This document shows positions 23,667 through 33,096 of a stretch of DNA of 64,000 bases, one piece after another; within the stretch, counting starts at the first letter, position 1; each line of letters starts with the position of its first letter. The notes under the pieces were generated by a model. It ran no database searches. It saw only the letters and a program-made list of their open reading frames with translations, and was not told the origin of the DNA. Made by a program: the position numbers and the translations under genes. The stretch is taken from positions 310,001 through 374,000 of the forward strand of contig FSRD01000003.1 in the NCBI GenBank assembly GCA_900129675.1, in the 5' to 3' direction. The stretch comes from Bradyrhizobium erythrophlei (GTDB lineage: Bacteria > Pseudomonadota > Alphaproteobacteria > Rhizobiales > Xanthobacteraceae).

Positions 23667-24596
23667 TCACGACTTCCGATGCTTCGCATTGACCGCGATC
23701 GCGGCTGCGGCGGTGCGGTTCTCGACGCCGAGTTTGGAATAGATCTGCTCGAGGTGCTTGTCGACGGTGCGCGGGCTCAAGCCCAGGATTTGCGCGATGT
23801 CGCGGTTGGTCTTGCCTTTGGACAGCCACGACAGCACCTCGCCTTCCCGCGTCGTCAGGCCAAGTTCGCTGGAGAATTCCGCCGGCGTGTCGGCGCCGGT
23901 GTCCTTGGCCAGCCGGAGCAGGAATTCGTTGGGGCCGAGCTTGCCCATATATTGTAGCCGCAACGCCTCGTTGCCCGGAAACGACGCCATCGCCGCGGCT
24001 TTCGATCCGGCCTTGCCCTGCTGGGCCTGATTGAGCCAGTGCGGGATCGGATCCGGCAGCGCGAATTCATCCTCGGTATCGGCGGCGAGCGTGGCCGACA
24101 GCAGTTTTTGCGCCTGCGGCGTCGCCCACATGATCTTGCCCTGGCCGTTGACCGCGAGAAGATAGCGGCCGGAGACGTCGAGCGCGGCACGGGCGCTCTG
24201 CGTCAGCCGCGCATTGGCGAGGTGGACCCGAATCCGCGCGATCATCTCCTCGACCACGATCGGCTTGGTGACGTAATCGACGCCGCCGGCCTCGAGGCCG
24301 CGGACGATATGTTCGGTTTCCGCCAGCCCCGTCATGAAGATGATCGGGATGTTGCCAAGCCCGGCGTCGCGCTTCAGCCGTTTGCAGGTCTCAAAACCGT
24401 CCATGCCGGGCATCACGGCGTCGAGCAGCACGATGTCAGGCGTGATCTGGTCGACGATGCGCATCGCCGAAGCGCCGTCGAGCGCGACCATCACGGTCAT
24501 GCCCGCGCCGTCGAGCGCATCGGTGAGCAGCCGCAGCGTCTCCGGGGAATCATCGACGACGAGCGCGACATCGCGCTTTTTGGATTCAGTGATCAT
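23667..24596 (-). CDS. NarL/FixJ-type response regulator with LuxR DNA-binding domain
   Basis: A 309-residue regulator. The receiver domain (about 8-125) has acidic D15 and D16 (VVDDSPE), phosphoacceptor D59 (IVLLDAVMPGMDG) and K111 (VTKP). A middle segment (about 135-225) with VNGQGKIMWATPQAQ looks PAS-like. The C-terminus holds a LuxR helix-turn-helix (LTTREGEVLSWLSKGKTNRD, then IAQILGLSPRTVDKHLEQIY). Its start overlaps the end of the hybrid kinase gene by 11 bases, so the two are translationally coupled partners. The likely target is the divergent urea/amide transport operon and its own promoter. Confidence 0.92.
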   Translation of the reverse strand: MITESKKRDVALVVDDSPETLRLLTDALDGAGMTVMVALDGASAMRIVDQITPDIVLLDAVMPGMDGFETCKRLKRDAGLGNIPIIFMTGLAETEHIVRGLEAGGVDYVTKPIVVEEMIARIRVHLANARLTQSARAALDVSGRYLLAVNGQGKIMWATPQAQKLLSATLAADTEDEFALPDPIPHWLNQAQQGKAGSKAAAMASFPGNEALRLQYMGKLGPNEFLLRLAKDTGADTPAEFSSELGLTTREGEVLSWLSKGKTNRDIAQILGLSPRTVDKHLEQIYSKLGVENRTAAAAIAVNAKHRKS

Positions 24597-27500
24597 AGCT
24601 GTGCAGGGTCTTCAAGGTCGCCATGTACTGGTCGAGGTCGAAGCGGTCGATCAGTGCGTGCATTTGGGTGACGAAATCGGCATGCTCGGGGTAATCGTTG
24701 CCGATCTCGTCGAGCTTGACCTGGATGGCGCGGATGTAACCCAATTGTCCGAGACCGATCAGTTCTTCGATATATCTCACCGGCGGCCGCGAGCCGGTAT
24801 CGGGCTTCCAGTGCGGTACGGGGATTTCTTCATCGGCCTCATACTGCCATTCGAGCTTGAGCAACTGCCGGATCGATTCCAGCAGGCGGGGAATGTCGAT
24901 CGGCTTCATCAGATAGCCGTCATGGAACGGCTGCGCCAGCGGCGCGCCGTGTGCCTCGAGGGCGCTGGCCGACACCATCAGGATACGGGCCTGATGATGG
25001 CCGTTCGAACGCAATGTTTGCGCCACGGTCCATCCGTCCATGCCGGCCATCGAGATATCAAGCAGGAATAGATCGGGCCGGCAATGCTGGGCGAGCGCAA
25101 GGCAGGCGGGTCCATCCGGCGCGCTCAGGAGGATAAAGCCGAGCGGCGCCAGCACCTCGCGCAGCAGGTCGCGGTGGGTCGGATCGTCGTCGGTGACCAG
25201 GATGGTCTTGCGCGGCCCGTGATAGCCATAGATCGGGGCCTCGACCGGGGCGATCCGCGTCGGATTGGTGACTTCCGACAACAGGATCTTGACGCGGAAA
25301 TTGCTGCCGGTTCCGACCGTGCTGGTGACCCGGATGTCGCCCCCCATGACGCCGGCCAGGAGCCGGCTGATCGTCAGGCCAAGGCCGGTGCCGGTTTGCG
25401 GCTGCGACACGCCGAGCGCGCCGCGCTCGAAGGGGGCGAAGATGCGTTCGAGATCGTCGGCCCGAATGCCCGGACCGGTGTCGATCACCTCGAATTCCGC
25501 GACGGGGCTGCGGTAATGCACCACGAATTGCACGCTGCCGGCTTGCGTGAATTTGATGGCGTTCGACAGCAAATTGATCAGGATCTGGCGCAGCCGCTTT
25601 TCGTCGGCATACACCACGACCGGCAACAGCGTCGGCCGCTTGAAGACGAAGTCGACGCCCTTGGCGGCGGCCTGCAGGCGGAACATGCCAACGAGCTGAT
25701 CGAGGAAATCGCTGAGGCGCACCTCGTCGCGCGACAGATAGAGCCGGCCGGCCTCGATTTTCGAGATATCCAGAATGCCGTCGATCAGCCCGGACAGATG
25801 GTCGGCGCTGCGGCGCACCACGCGCACCTGGTCGCGCGGTTTTGCATTCAGGGTGGAATCCTGTTCCAGCAATTGGGCGTAGCCGCTGATCGCGTTCAGC
25901 GGCGAGCGCAGTTCATGGCTGAGGCCCACGACATAGCGGCTCTTGGCCAGATTGGCGGACTCGGCGACTTCCTTGGCGCGCTGCAGTTCGGCGTCGGTGC
26001 GCTTGTGCGCGTCGATTTCCTGGATCAGGAGCGTGGTCTGACGCCGCGTTTCCGCTTCCGCCGCGCGCCGGCTCTGTTGCGCCAGCACGAACAGCCACGC
26101 CACCACGCCGATGATGATGGACAGCGCAAAGAATACTTTCCAGAGCACGTCCGACAACAGTCCGGCGGTATCCACCGTCGCTGACGTCTGCAGGTAGATC
26201 AGCGCCAGCGTCAGCCCGACCAGACCGGCGGATATCGCGAACACGCCGAGATAATGCCCGAACTGGGAGTTGATCCGGGTATAGATCGGCTCCGGCAGCA
26301 TTTTTCCGAGCGTTTCGGAGACCTGCGCCTGGATCCGCGCATGCGGCTTGCAGAGATCGTGGCAGCGGGCATCCAGCGAACAGCATAGCGAACAGATCGG
26401 CCCGGCGTAAGCAGGGCAGGAGGCCATATCCTCCGGCTCGAACGCGTGTTCGCAGATACAGCACTGGATCGATTCGAGGTTCTGCCAGCTCCGCTTCGGT
26501 TTGCGCGCGATGTAATATTTGCCGTCGGTCGCCCACGCGATCAGGGGGGCTGCGATGAAGGCGACCGCGAGTGCGTCGAAAGCCGACAGCGCCTTCGCGG
26601 TCGGACCGAACAGGCCGTAGAAGGCGCTGATCGAGACGATGGTGGCAATCAACATCGCGCCGACGCCGACCGGGTTGATGTCGTAGAGATGCGCGCGCTT
26701 GAACTCGATGTGCTGCGGGCGCAGGCCAAGCGGCTTGTTGATCACGAGATCGGCAACCAGCGCGCCGACCCAGGCGATCGCGACGTTGGAGTAGAGCGCC
26801 AGCGTCTGCTCCAGCGCCTTGTAGACGCCGATCTCCATCAACAGGAGCGCGACCATGACGTTGAACACCAGCCAGACCACGCGCCCGGGATGGCTGTGCG
26901 TGAGGCGGGAGAAGAAGTTCGACCAGGCGATCGAACCGGCATAGGCGTTGGTGACGTTGATCTTGACCTGCGACAGGATCACGAAGGTGCCGGTCAGCGC
27001 CAGCGCCACATCGGGCTGCGACAGCACATAACGAAACGCCTCGAGATACATGTGCGCAGGCTCGGCGGCGTGCTCGTTGGAGACGCCGTGGCTGAGCGCA
27101 AAGAAGGCGAGGAACGATCCCGCCAAGAGCTTGAGCGAGCCGAGAACGATCCAGCCGGGACCGGCGCTCAGCAGCGCGATCCACCACGATTTTCGCGAGG
27201 TTCGCCGGTCGCGCGGCAGGAAGCGCAGGAAGTCGACCTGTTCGCCGATCTGCGCCACCAGCGAAAACACCACGGAGGCTGCGGTGCCGAACAGCAGGAG
27301 ATCGAGATGGCCGCCGGCGTCGCCATGCTCGCCGGCAAACTTTTGCCACTCGGCAAAGGAGTGCGGGTTGGCGTAGGCGATCGCCGCGAATGGCATGATG
27401 TGAAGCACGATCCACAGCGGCTGCGTCCATAACTGGAAGCGGCTGATCAGCGTGATGCCGTACGCCACCAGCGGAATGATGACGATGGCGCTGATAAGAT

Positions 27501-27957
27501 AGCCGATCGGCCGTGGGATTCCGAAGCACATCTCGAGCGCGCTGGCGAGGATGACGGCTTCGATCGCAAAGAAGATGAAGGTGAACGACGCGTAGATCAG
27601 CGAGGTGATGGTCGAGCCGATGTAACCGAAGCCGGCGCCGCGGGTCAGAAGATCGATGTCGATGCCGCATTTGGCGGCGTGATAGGCGATCGGCAAACCG
27701 CACAGGAAAATGATGACGCTGACCACAAGAATGGCGGCGGTCGCGTTCATTGCCCCGTAATTGAGCGTAATGGTGCCGCCGATCGCCTCCATCGCCAGGA
27801 ACGAGATCGCGCCAAGCGCAGTGTTGGCGACGCGGGCGGCCGACCACCGCCGCGCGCTCTTGGCGGTGAAGCGGAGCGCGTAGTCTTCCAGGGTCTGGTT
27901 CGCAACCCATTGATTGTACTGGCGCCTGACGCGGTCGATCCGCTGCCGCCCTGCCAC
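24586..27957 (-). CDS. Hybrid histidine kinase with NCS1 permease-like sensor
   Basis: A 1123-residue fusion. Residues about 20-480 resemble NCS1 permeases (cytosine, purine, allantoin uptake), with about twelve membrane spans and KINVTNAYAGSIAWSNFF, a typical NCS1 block. Next comes a cysteine-rich module at 499-536 (nine cysteines: 499, 500, 502, 514, 522, 525, 526, 532, 536), likely metal-binding. Two more spans (572-589, 606-626) lead to HisKA (H681 in GLSHELRSPLNAI), HATPase with N799 and DTGPG at 826-830, a receiver with D967, and a helical C-terminal region. Such transporter-fused sensors can report on a solute by binding or moving it. Context points to a urea-, amide- or purine-like ligand. 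It is divergent from urtA and overlaps its response regulator. Confidence 0.92.
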   Translation of the reverse strand: MAGRQRIDRVRRQYNQWVANQTLEDYALRFTAKSARRWSAARVANTALGAISFLAMEAIGGTITLNYGAMNATAAILVVSVIIFLCGLPIAYHAAKCGIDIDLLTRGAGFGYIGSTITSLIYASFTFIFFAIEAVILASALEMCFGIPRPIGYLISAIVIIPLVAYGITLISRFQLWTQPLWIVLHIMPFAAIAYANPHSFAEWQKFAGEHGDAGGHLDLLLFGTAASVVFSLVAQIGEQVDFLRFLPRDRRTSRKSWWIALLSAGPGWIVLGSLKLLAGSFLAFFALSHGVSNEHAAEPAHMYLEAFRYVLSQPDVALALTGTFVILSQVKINVTNAYAGSIAWSNFFSRLTHSHPGRVVWLVFNVMVALLLMEIGVYKALEQTLALYSNVAIAWVGALVADLVINKPLGLRPQHIEFKRAHLYDINPVGVGAMLIATIVSISAFYGLFGPTAKALSAFDALAVAFIAAPLIAWATDGKYYIARKPKRSWQNLESIQCCICEHAFEPEDMASCPAYAGPICSLCCSLDARCHDLCKPHARIQAQVSETLGKMLPEPIYTRINSQFGHYLGVFAISAGLVGLTLALIYLQTSATVDTAGLLSDVLWKVFFALSIIIGVVAWLFVLAQQSRRAAEAETRRQTTLLIQEIDAHKRTDAELQRAKEVAESANLAKSRYVVGLSHELRSPLNAISGYAQLLEQDSTLNAKPRDQVRVVRRSADHLSGLIDGILDISKIEAGRLYLSRDEVRLSDFLDQLVGMFRLQAAAKGVDFVFKRPTLLPVVVYADEKRLRQILINLLSNAIKFTQAGSVQFVVHYRSPVAEFEVIDTGPGIRADDLERIFAPFERGALGVSQPQTGTGLGLTISRLLAGVMGGDIRVTSTVGTGSNFRVKILLSEVTNPTRIAPVEAPIYGYHGPRKTILVTDDDPTHRDLLREVLAPLGFILLSAPDGPACLALAQHCRPDLFLLDISMAGMDGWTVAQTLRSNGHHQARILMVSASALEAHGAPLAQPFHDGYLMKPIDIPRLLESIRQLLKLEWQYEADEEIPVPHWKPDTGSRPPVRYIEELIGLGQLGYIRAIQVKLDEIGNDYPEHADFVTQMHALIDRFDLDQYMATLKTLHSYDH

Positions 27958-28034
27958 TTCGATTAACTCCTCAAGCCGGCGATTCCGTTCGCAAGTCCCG
28001 TACCAAAACCTACGTCGCTATTTTGCGGTGCAGT

Positions 28035-28066
28035 ATACGCGATCTTGCGTATCTGTGCAGCGCACA
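28035..28066. promoter_or_regulatory. Twin dyads upstream of the urt operon
   Basis: ATACGC-GATCTT-GCGTAT (28035-28052) is followed directly by TGTGC-AGC-GCACA (28054-28066), 57 bases before urtA and about 80 bases from the divergent kinase start. LuxR-type response regulators bind such dyads as dimers, so this is a good candidate site for the adjacent regulator. Confidence 0.55.
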
Positions 28067-28123
28067 AATCTGAGCAATCCTTGCCTGATCGATAAGCGTG
28101 TTCTCGAACCAAATGGGGTGCTC

Positions 28124-29383
28124 ATGTCAGATGAAATAAATAAGGGTCTGCAGTCGGCATTTCGCCGCAAGCTGCTGATGGGAATGGCCGCAATTCCCGC
28201 TTTAACCATGCTTCCTCGCCCATCTTTTGCGCAGGCGCCGGCAACCTCCGCGATCAACACCACGGGCCTCGCGGTTACCGATACAGAAGTGACGGTCGGC
28301 ATCCTGCATTCGGCCACCGGCACGATGGCGATTTCGGAAACCGGTTCGATCGAGGCCGAGAAGCTCGCCATCGAACAGATCAACGCCGCCGGCGGCGTGC
28401 TCGGCCGCAAGATCAAGTTCATCCAGGAGGACGGCGCCAGCGACTGGCCGACCTTCGCCGAGAAGGCCAAGAAGCTGCTCGTCAACGACAAGGTCGCGGC
28501 GATCATGGGCTGCTGGACCTCGGCATCCCGCAAGGCGGTGTTGCCGGTGGTCGAGCAATATAACGGCATGCTCTACTATCCGACCTTCTACGAAGGTCTC
28601 GAGCAATCCAAGAACGTCATCTATACCGGCCAGGAAGCCACCCAGCAGATCCTCGCCGGCCTGAACTGGATAGCCAAGGAGAAGGGCGCGAAATCCTTCT
28701 TCTTCGTCGGCTCCGACTACATCTGGCCGCGCACCTCGAACAAGATCGCGCGCAAGCACGTCGAGAACGTGCTGAAGGGCAAGGTCGTCGGCGAGGAATA
28801 TTACCCGCTCGGCAATACCCAGTTCAACTCGGTGATCAACAAGATCAAGCTGACCAAGCCCGACGTGATCTTCACCGACGTCGTCGGCGGATCGAACGTC
28901 GCGTTCTACAAGCAGCTCAAGGCGGCCGGTATCGACCTGTCGAAACAGGCGCTGCTGACGATCTCGGTGACCGAAGACGAAATCGACGGCATCGGCGGCG
29001 AGAACATCGCGGGCGCCTATGCCTGCATGAAATACTTCGAGTCGCTGGATAATCCGAACAACAAGGCCTTCGTGCCGGCATTCCAGAAGATGTGGGGCGC
29101 CAAAACCGTCATCGGCGACGTCACGCAGGCCGCCTATCTCGGCCCGTGGCTGTGGAAATTGACGGTCGAGAAGGCCGGAAGCTTCGACGTCGACAAGATC
29201 GCGACAGCTTCGCCCGGCGTGGAATTCAAGGGTGCGCCGGAAGGCTACGTGCGCATTCATGAAAACCATCATCTCTGGTCGAAGACCCGGGTCGGGCGCG
29301 CCAAGCTCGATGGCCAGTTCGAGCTGATCTACGAGACCGCCGATCTGGTCGAGCCAGATCCGTTCCCGAAGGGCTACCAGTAA
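28124..29383 (+). CDS. urtA: Urea/short-chain amide ABC transporter substrate-binding protein
   Basis: A 419-residue periplasmic binding protein of the leucine/amide type. A Tat-like signal (FRRKLLMGMAAIPALTML, cleaved near SFAQA) is followed by TVGILHSATGTMAISE and IQEDGASDWPTFAEKAKKLL, which are hallmarks of UrtA/FmdD. It captures urea, formamide or short amides and delivers them to the UrtBC permease. The start at 28124 is set by GGGG nearby and by the signal peptide. Because formamidase and amidase genes follow, the ligand may be formamide or acetamide, as for Methylophilus FmdD; urea itself is equally possible. Confidence 0.92.
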   Translation: MSDEINKGLQSAFRRKLLMGMAAIPALTMLPRPSFAQAPATSAINTTGLAVTDTEVTVGILHSATGTMAISETGSIEAEKLAIEQINAAGGVLGRKIKFIQEDGASDWPTFAEKAKKLLVNDKVAAIMGCWTSASRKAVLPVVEQYNGMLYYPTFYEGLEQSKNVIYTGQEATQQILAGLNWIAKEKGAKSFFFVGSDYIWPRTSNKIARKHVENVLKGKVVGEEYYPLGNTQFNSVINKIKLTKPDVIFTDVVGGSNVAFYKQLKAAGIDLSKQALLTISVTEDEIDGIGGENIAGAYACMKYFESLDNPNNKAFVPAFQKMWGAKTVIGDVTQAAYLGPWLWKLTVEKAGSFDVDKIATASPGVEFKGAPEGYVRIHENHHLWSKTRVGRAKLDGQFELIYETADLVEPDPFPKGYQ

Positions 29384-29422
29384 GGCCCACTGTCGCCTTC
29401 CCCACCATCAAGCCGCTCCCTG

Positions 29423-29482
29423 GCGTGGATCGCAAGTCCACGCTTAACACCCCCGCGTCGCGAACATAGCTCGCGACGCGGG
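29423..29482 (+). promoter_or_regulatory. Two intercistronic hairpins between urtA and urtB
   Basis: First hairpin: GCGTGGA (29423-29429) with TCCACGC (29437-29443). Second: CCCGCGTCGCGA (29452-29463) with TCGCGACGCGGG (29471-29482), 12 perfect pairs and a 7-base loop, no U-tract. Such structures protect or attenuate the message so that the binding protein is made in excess over the membrane subunits. Confidence 0.7.
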
Positions 29483-29506
29483 ACTTCCTCCGACGGAGAA
29501 ACATCG

Positions 29507-30433
29507 ATGTTCGGCGATTATTCGATTGGCGATCTGGGCTCCATCTTTGTCATGCAGGGTTTTGCGGGCCTGATCCTGTTTTCCGTCTACGTGCTGATGG
29601 CGCTCGGACTTGCGATCATCTTCGGACAGATGGGCGTCATCAACATGGCCCATGGCGAGTTCATGATCCTCGGCGCCTACGTGACCTGGATGACGTCTAA
29701 CCTGTTCCAGAGCTACCTGCCGGGTTTGTTCGGCGGCTACTTCTTCCTCGCGATGATCCTGGCGTTCTTCGCGTCCGGGGCGCTCGGCATGCTGGTCGAA
29801 TGGGCGCTGATCCGGCATCTCTACAAACGTCCGCTGGATACGCTGCTCGCCACCTGGGGTTTGAGCCTTATCCTGCAGCAGGCCTATCGCTCGATCTTCG
29901 GCGCCCGTGAGGTCGGCGTCGAGCTGCCGCAGTGGATGCTGGGCTCGCTGCGCGTCACCGAAAGCATCGAGGTTCCGATCAACGGCGCATTCGTGATGGC
30001 CCTGACGCTGCTGATCACGATGGCGGTGGCCTACATCATGTACAAATCGCGCTGGGGCCGCCAGGTCCGCGCCGTCGTGCAGAACCGGATCATGGCCGGC
30101 GCCGTCGGCATCAACACCGAGAAAGTCGATCGTTATACCTTCGGCCTCGGCTGCGGCATCGCCGGCGTCGCCGGAAGCGCATTCACAATGATCGGCTCCA
30201 CCGGGCCGACCTCCGGCCAGCTCTATATCGTCGACACCTTCCTGGTGGTCGTGTTCGGCGGCGCAGCCAGCCTGATCGGCACCATCGCATCGGCATTCAG
30301 CATCTCGCAGACGCAATCGACGCTCGAGTTCTTCATGTCGGGCTCGATGGCAAAGGTCCTCACGCTACTCGCGGTCGTCGGAATCTTGATGCTGCGGCCG
30401 CAGGGTCTGTTCGCCCTCAAGGTCCGCAAATAA
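29507..30433 (+). CDS. urtB: Urea/amide ABC transporter permease, first subunit
   Basis: A 308-residue LivH-like permease with about eight membrane spans. The segments LGLAIIFGQMGVINMAHGEFM, split as LGLAIIFGQMG and VINMAHGEFM, and MAGAVGINTEKVDRYTFGLG are diagnostic for branched-chain amino acid/urea-type permeases; UrtB proteins usually carry the GVINMAHGE block. It pairs with UrtC to form the inner-membrane channel. GGAGA lies before the ATG at 29507. It follows urtA across two hairpins and is part of the same operon. Confidence 0.93.
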   Translation: MFGDYSIGDLGSIFVMQGFAGLILFSVYVLMALGLAIIFGQMGVINMAHGEFMILGAYVTWMTSNLFQSYLPGLFGGYFFLAMILAFFASGALGMLVEWALIRHLYKRPLDTLLATWGLSLILQQAYRSIFGAREVGVELPQWMLGSLRVTESIEVPINGAFVMALTLLITMAVAYIMYKSRWGRQVRAVVQNRIMAGAVGINTEKVDRYTFGLGCGIAGVAGSAFTMIGSTGPTSGQLYIVDTFLVVVFGGAASLIGTIASAFSISQTQSTLEFFMSGSMAKVLTLLAVVGILMLRPQGLFALKVRK

Positions 30434-30448
30434 CAAAAGGCTGAAGCC

Positions 30449-31594
30449 ATGACCGACAATCGCTTTGTCAATCGATCGGAGCTGATCGGAATTCTGCTGC
30501 TCGCGGTTTTCCTGGTGGTGATCCTGCCGCTCTGCCTCGATGTCTTTAGGCTCAATCTGGTCGCGAAATACCTGACTTACGCCTTCGTGGCGCTGGGGCT
30601 GGTGATCTGCTGGGGATATGGCGGCATCCTAAGCCTCGGGCAGGGCGTGTTCTTCGGGCTCGGCGGCTACTGCATGGCGATGTTTCTCAAGCTTGAAGCG
30701 TCAAGCGTCGAGAACACCAAGATCCAGTCGACGCCCGGCATTCCCGATTTCATGGACTGGAACCAGATCACCTCGCTGCCGCTGTTCTGGAAGCCCTTTC
30801 ACAGTCTCTCCTTCACAATTGCCGCCGTCATCCTGGTGCCCGGCATCTTTGCCCTGATCATCGGTGCCGCGATGTTCAAGCGACGCGTCGGCGGCACCTA
30901 TTTCGCCATCATCACCCAGGCGGTCGCAGCCATCCTGACCATCCTGATCGTGGGACAGCAGGGCTATACCGGCGGCATCAACGGCATGACCGACCTGCGC
31001 ACCCTGAAGGGATGGGACATCCGGCCCGACCACGCCAAGATCGTGCTCTACTTCTTCGAGGTCGGCTGCCTGTTCGTCTGCATCTTCATCGCCCAGTTCA
31101 TCCGGCACTCGAAGCTCGGCCGCATCCTGGTCGCGATGCGCGACAAGGAGGATCGCGTCCGCTTCTCCGGCTACAGCGTCGCCAATTTCAAGATCTTCGC
31201 GTTCTGCGTCGCCGCCATATTCGCCGCGATCGGCGGCGCCATGTTCGCGCTCAATGTCGGTTTCATGTCGCCGTCCTTTGTCGGCATCGTGCCGTCGATC
31301 GAGATGGTGATCTATACGGCGGTTGGCGGCCGGCTCTCGATCCTGGGCGCGGTGTACGGCACGCTGCTGGTGAACTTCGCCAAGACCAGCCTGTCGGAAT
31401 CCTTTCCCGAATTGTGGCTGTTCGGTCTCGGCGGGTTGTTCATCGCGGTGGTGCTCGCCTTCCCCAACGGTCTCGCCGGGATCTGGGGCGACTACGTGCA
31501 TCCCCGCATCGACCGGCTGATCAATTCGAGTAAGCCGAAATCCGGCGACGGCTGGACCGATAGTTCGGTTGCCGACGGCGCTCCGGCGGAATGA
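30449..31594 (+). CDS. urtC: Urea/amide ABC transporter permease, second subunit
   Basis: A 381-residue LivM-like permease. Landmarks are YLTYAFVALGLVICWGYGGI, LSLGQGVFFGLGGYCMAMFL, and the EAA-type loop LVAMRDKEDRVRFSGYSVAN that contacts the ATPases. A soluble insert around residues 80-110 is typical of UrtC. It starts 15 bases after urtB with a weak AAAGGC ribosome site and probably relies on coupling. It forms the heterodimeric membrane pore with UrtB. Confidence 0.93.
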   Translation: MTDNRFVNRSELIGILLLAVFLVVILPLCLDVFRLNLVAKYLTYAFVALGLVICWGYGGILSLGQGVFFGLGGYCMAMFLKLEASSVENTKIQSTPGIPDFMDWNQITSLPLFWKPFHSLSFTIAAVILVPGIFALIIGAAMFKRRVGGTYFAIITQAVAAILTILIVGQQGYTGGINGMTDLRTLKGWDIRPDHAKIVLYFFEVGCLFVCIFIAQFIRHSKLGRILVAMRDKEDRVRFSGYSVANFKIFAFCVAAIFAAIGGAMFALNVGFMSPSFVGIVPSIEMVIYTAVGGRLSILGAVYGTLLVNFAKTSLSESFPELWLFGLGGLFIAVVLAFPNGLAGIWGDYVHPRIDRLINSSKPKSGDGWTDSSVADGAPAE

Positions 31595-31605
31595 GGAGAT
31601 AGACC

Positions 31606-32361
<756 letters not shown>

Positions 32362-32372
32362 GGAATACATCG

Positions 32373-33062
32373 ATGCTGGCTATTTCGGATCTGCACGTCG
32401 TCTACGGCCAGAGCGAGGTGCTGCACGGCCTGAACATATCCGTTGCGCCCAACGAGATCGTGGCGATCATGGGGCGCAACGGCATGGGCAAGACCACGCT
32501 GATGAAGTCGCTGATGGGCATCGTGCCGACCAAGAGCGGTTCGGTGAACATGGAGGGTACCGAACTGTCGGCGCTCAAGAGCTACGAGCGCGTTGCCAGG
32601 GGGCTCGCCTACGTGCCGCAGGGCCGCATGATCTTCTCGGCGATGACGGTCAAGGAGAATATCGAGACCGGTCTCGTCGCCTCGGGCGAAAAGGAAGTCC
32701 CCGCTAACCTCTATGAGCTCTTCCCGGTGCTGCTCGAGATGAAGGACCGCCGTGGCGGCAATCTGTCCGGCGGGCAGCAACAGCAGCTCGCGATCGCCCG
32801 CGCGCTCGCTACCAAGCCAAAGGTGCTGCTGCTGGACGAGCCGACCGAAGGCATCCAGCCCTCGATCATCAAGGAGATGGCGCGGACCCTGAAACGCATT
32901 CGTGACGAGCGCGGGCTGTCGATCGTGGTCTCCGAGCAGGTCCTGAGCTTTGCGCTCGACATCGCCGACCGCGTGCTCGTGATCGAGAACGGTGAGATCG
33001 TGCGCGACGATCCGCGCGACGATGTCGATGCCGCGCAGATCTCGAAATATTTGTCCGTCTGA
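32373..33062 (+). CDS. urtE: Urea/amide ABC transporter ATP-binding protein
   Basis: A 229-residue LivF-like ATPase with Walker A GRNGMGKTT, signature NLSGGQQQQLAIARAL and Walker B LLLDEPTEGIQPS. Length and motifs are those of UrtE. It starts 11 bases after urtD and ends 34 bases before fmdA, so it is co-transcribed with both. It completes the five-gene transporter. Confidence 0.93.
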   Translation: MLAISDLHVVYGQSEVLHGLNISVAPNEIVAIMGRNGMGKTTLMKSLMGIVPTKSGSVNMEGTELSALKSYERVARGLAYVPQGRMIFSAMTVKENIETGLVASGEKEVPANLYELFPVLLEMKDRRGGNLSGGQQQQLAIARALATKPKVLLLDEPTEGIQPSIIKEMARTLKRIRDERGLSIVVSEQVLSFALDIADRVLVIENGEIVRDDPRDDVDAAQISKYLSV

Positions 33063-33096
33063 ACTGTAACATGGCCAGTAAAAAGGGAAGCATCCG

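Noticed and set aside
25084..27432. Two long plus-strand frames (366 and 328 codons) opposite the hybrid kinase gene
   Set aside because: Antisense shadows of a high-G+C gene; no signal peptide, motif or ribosome site of note.
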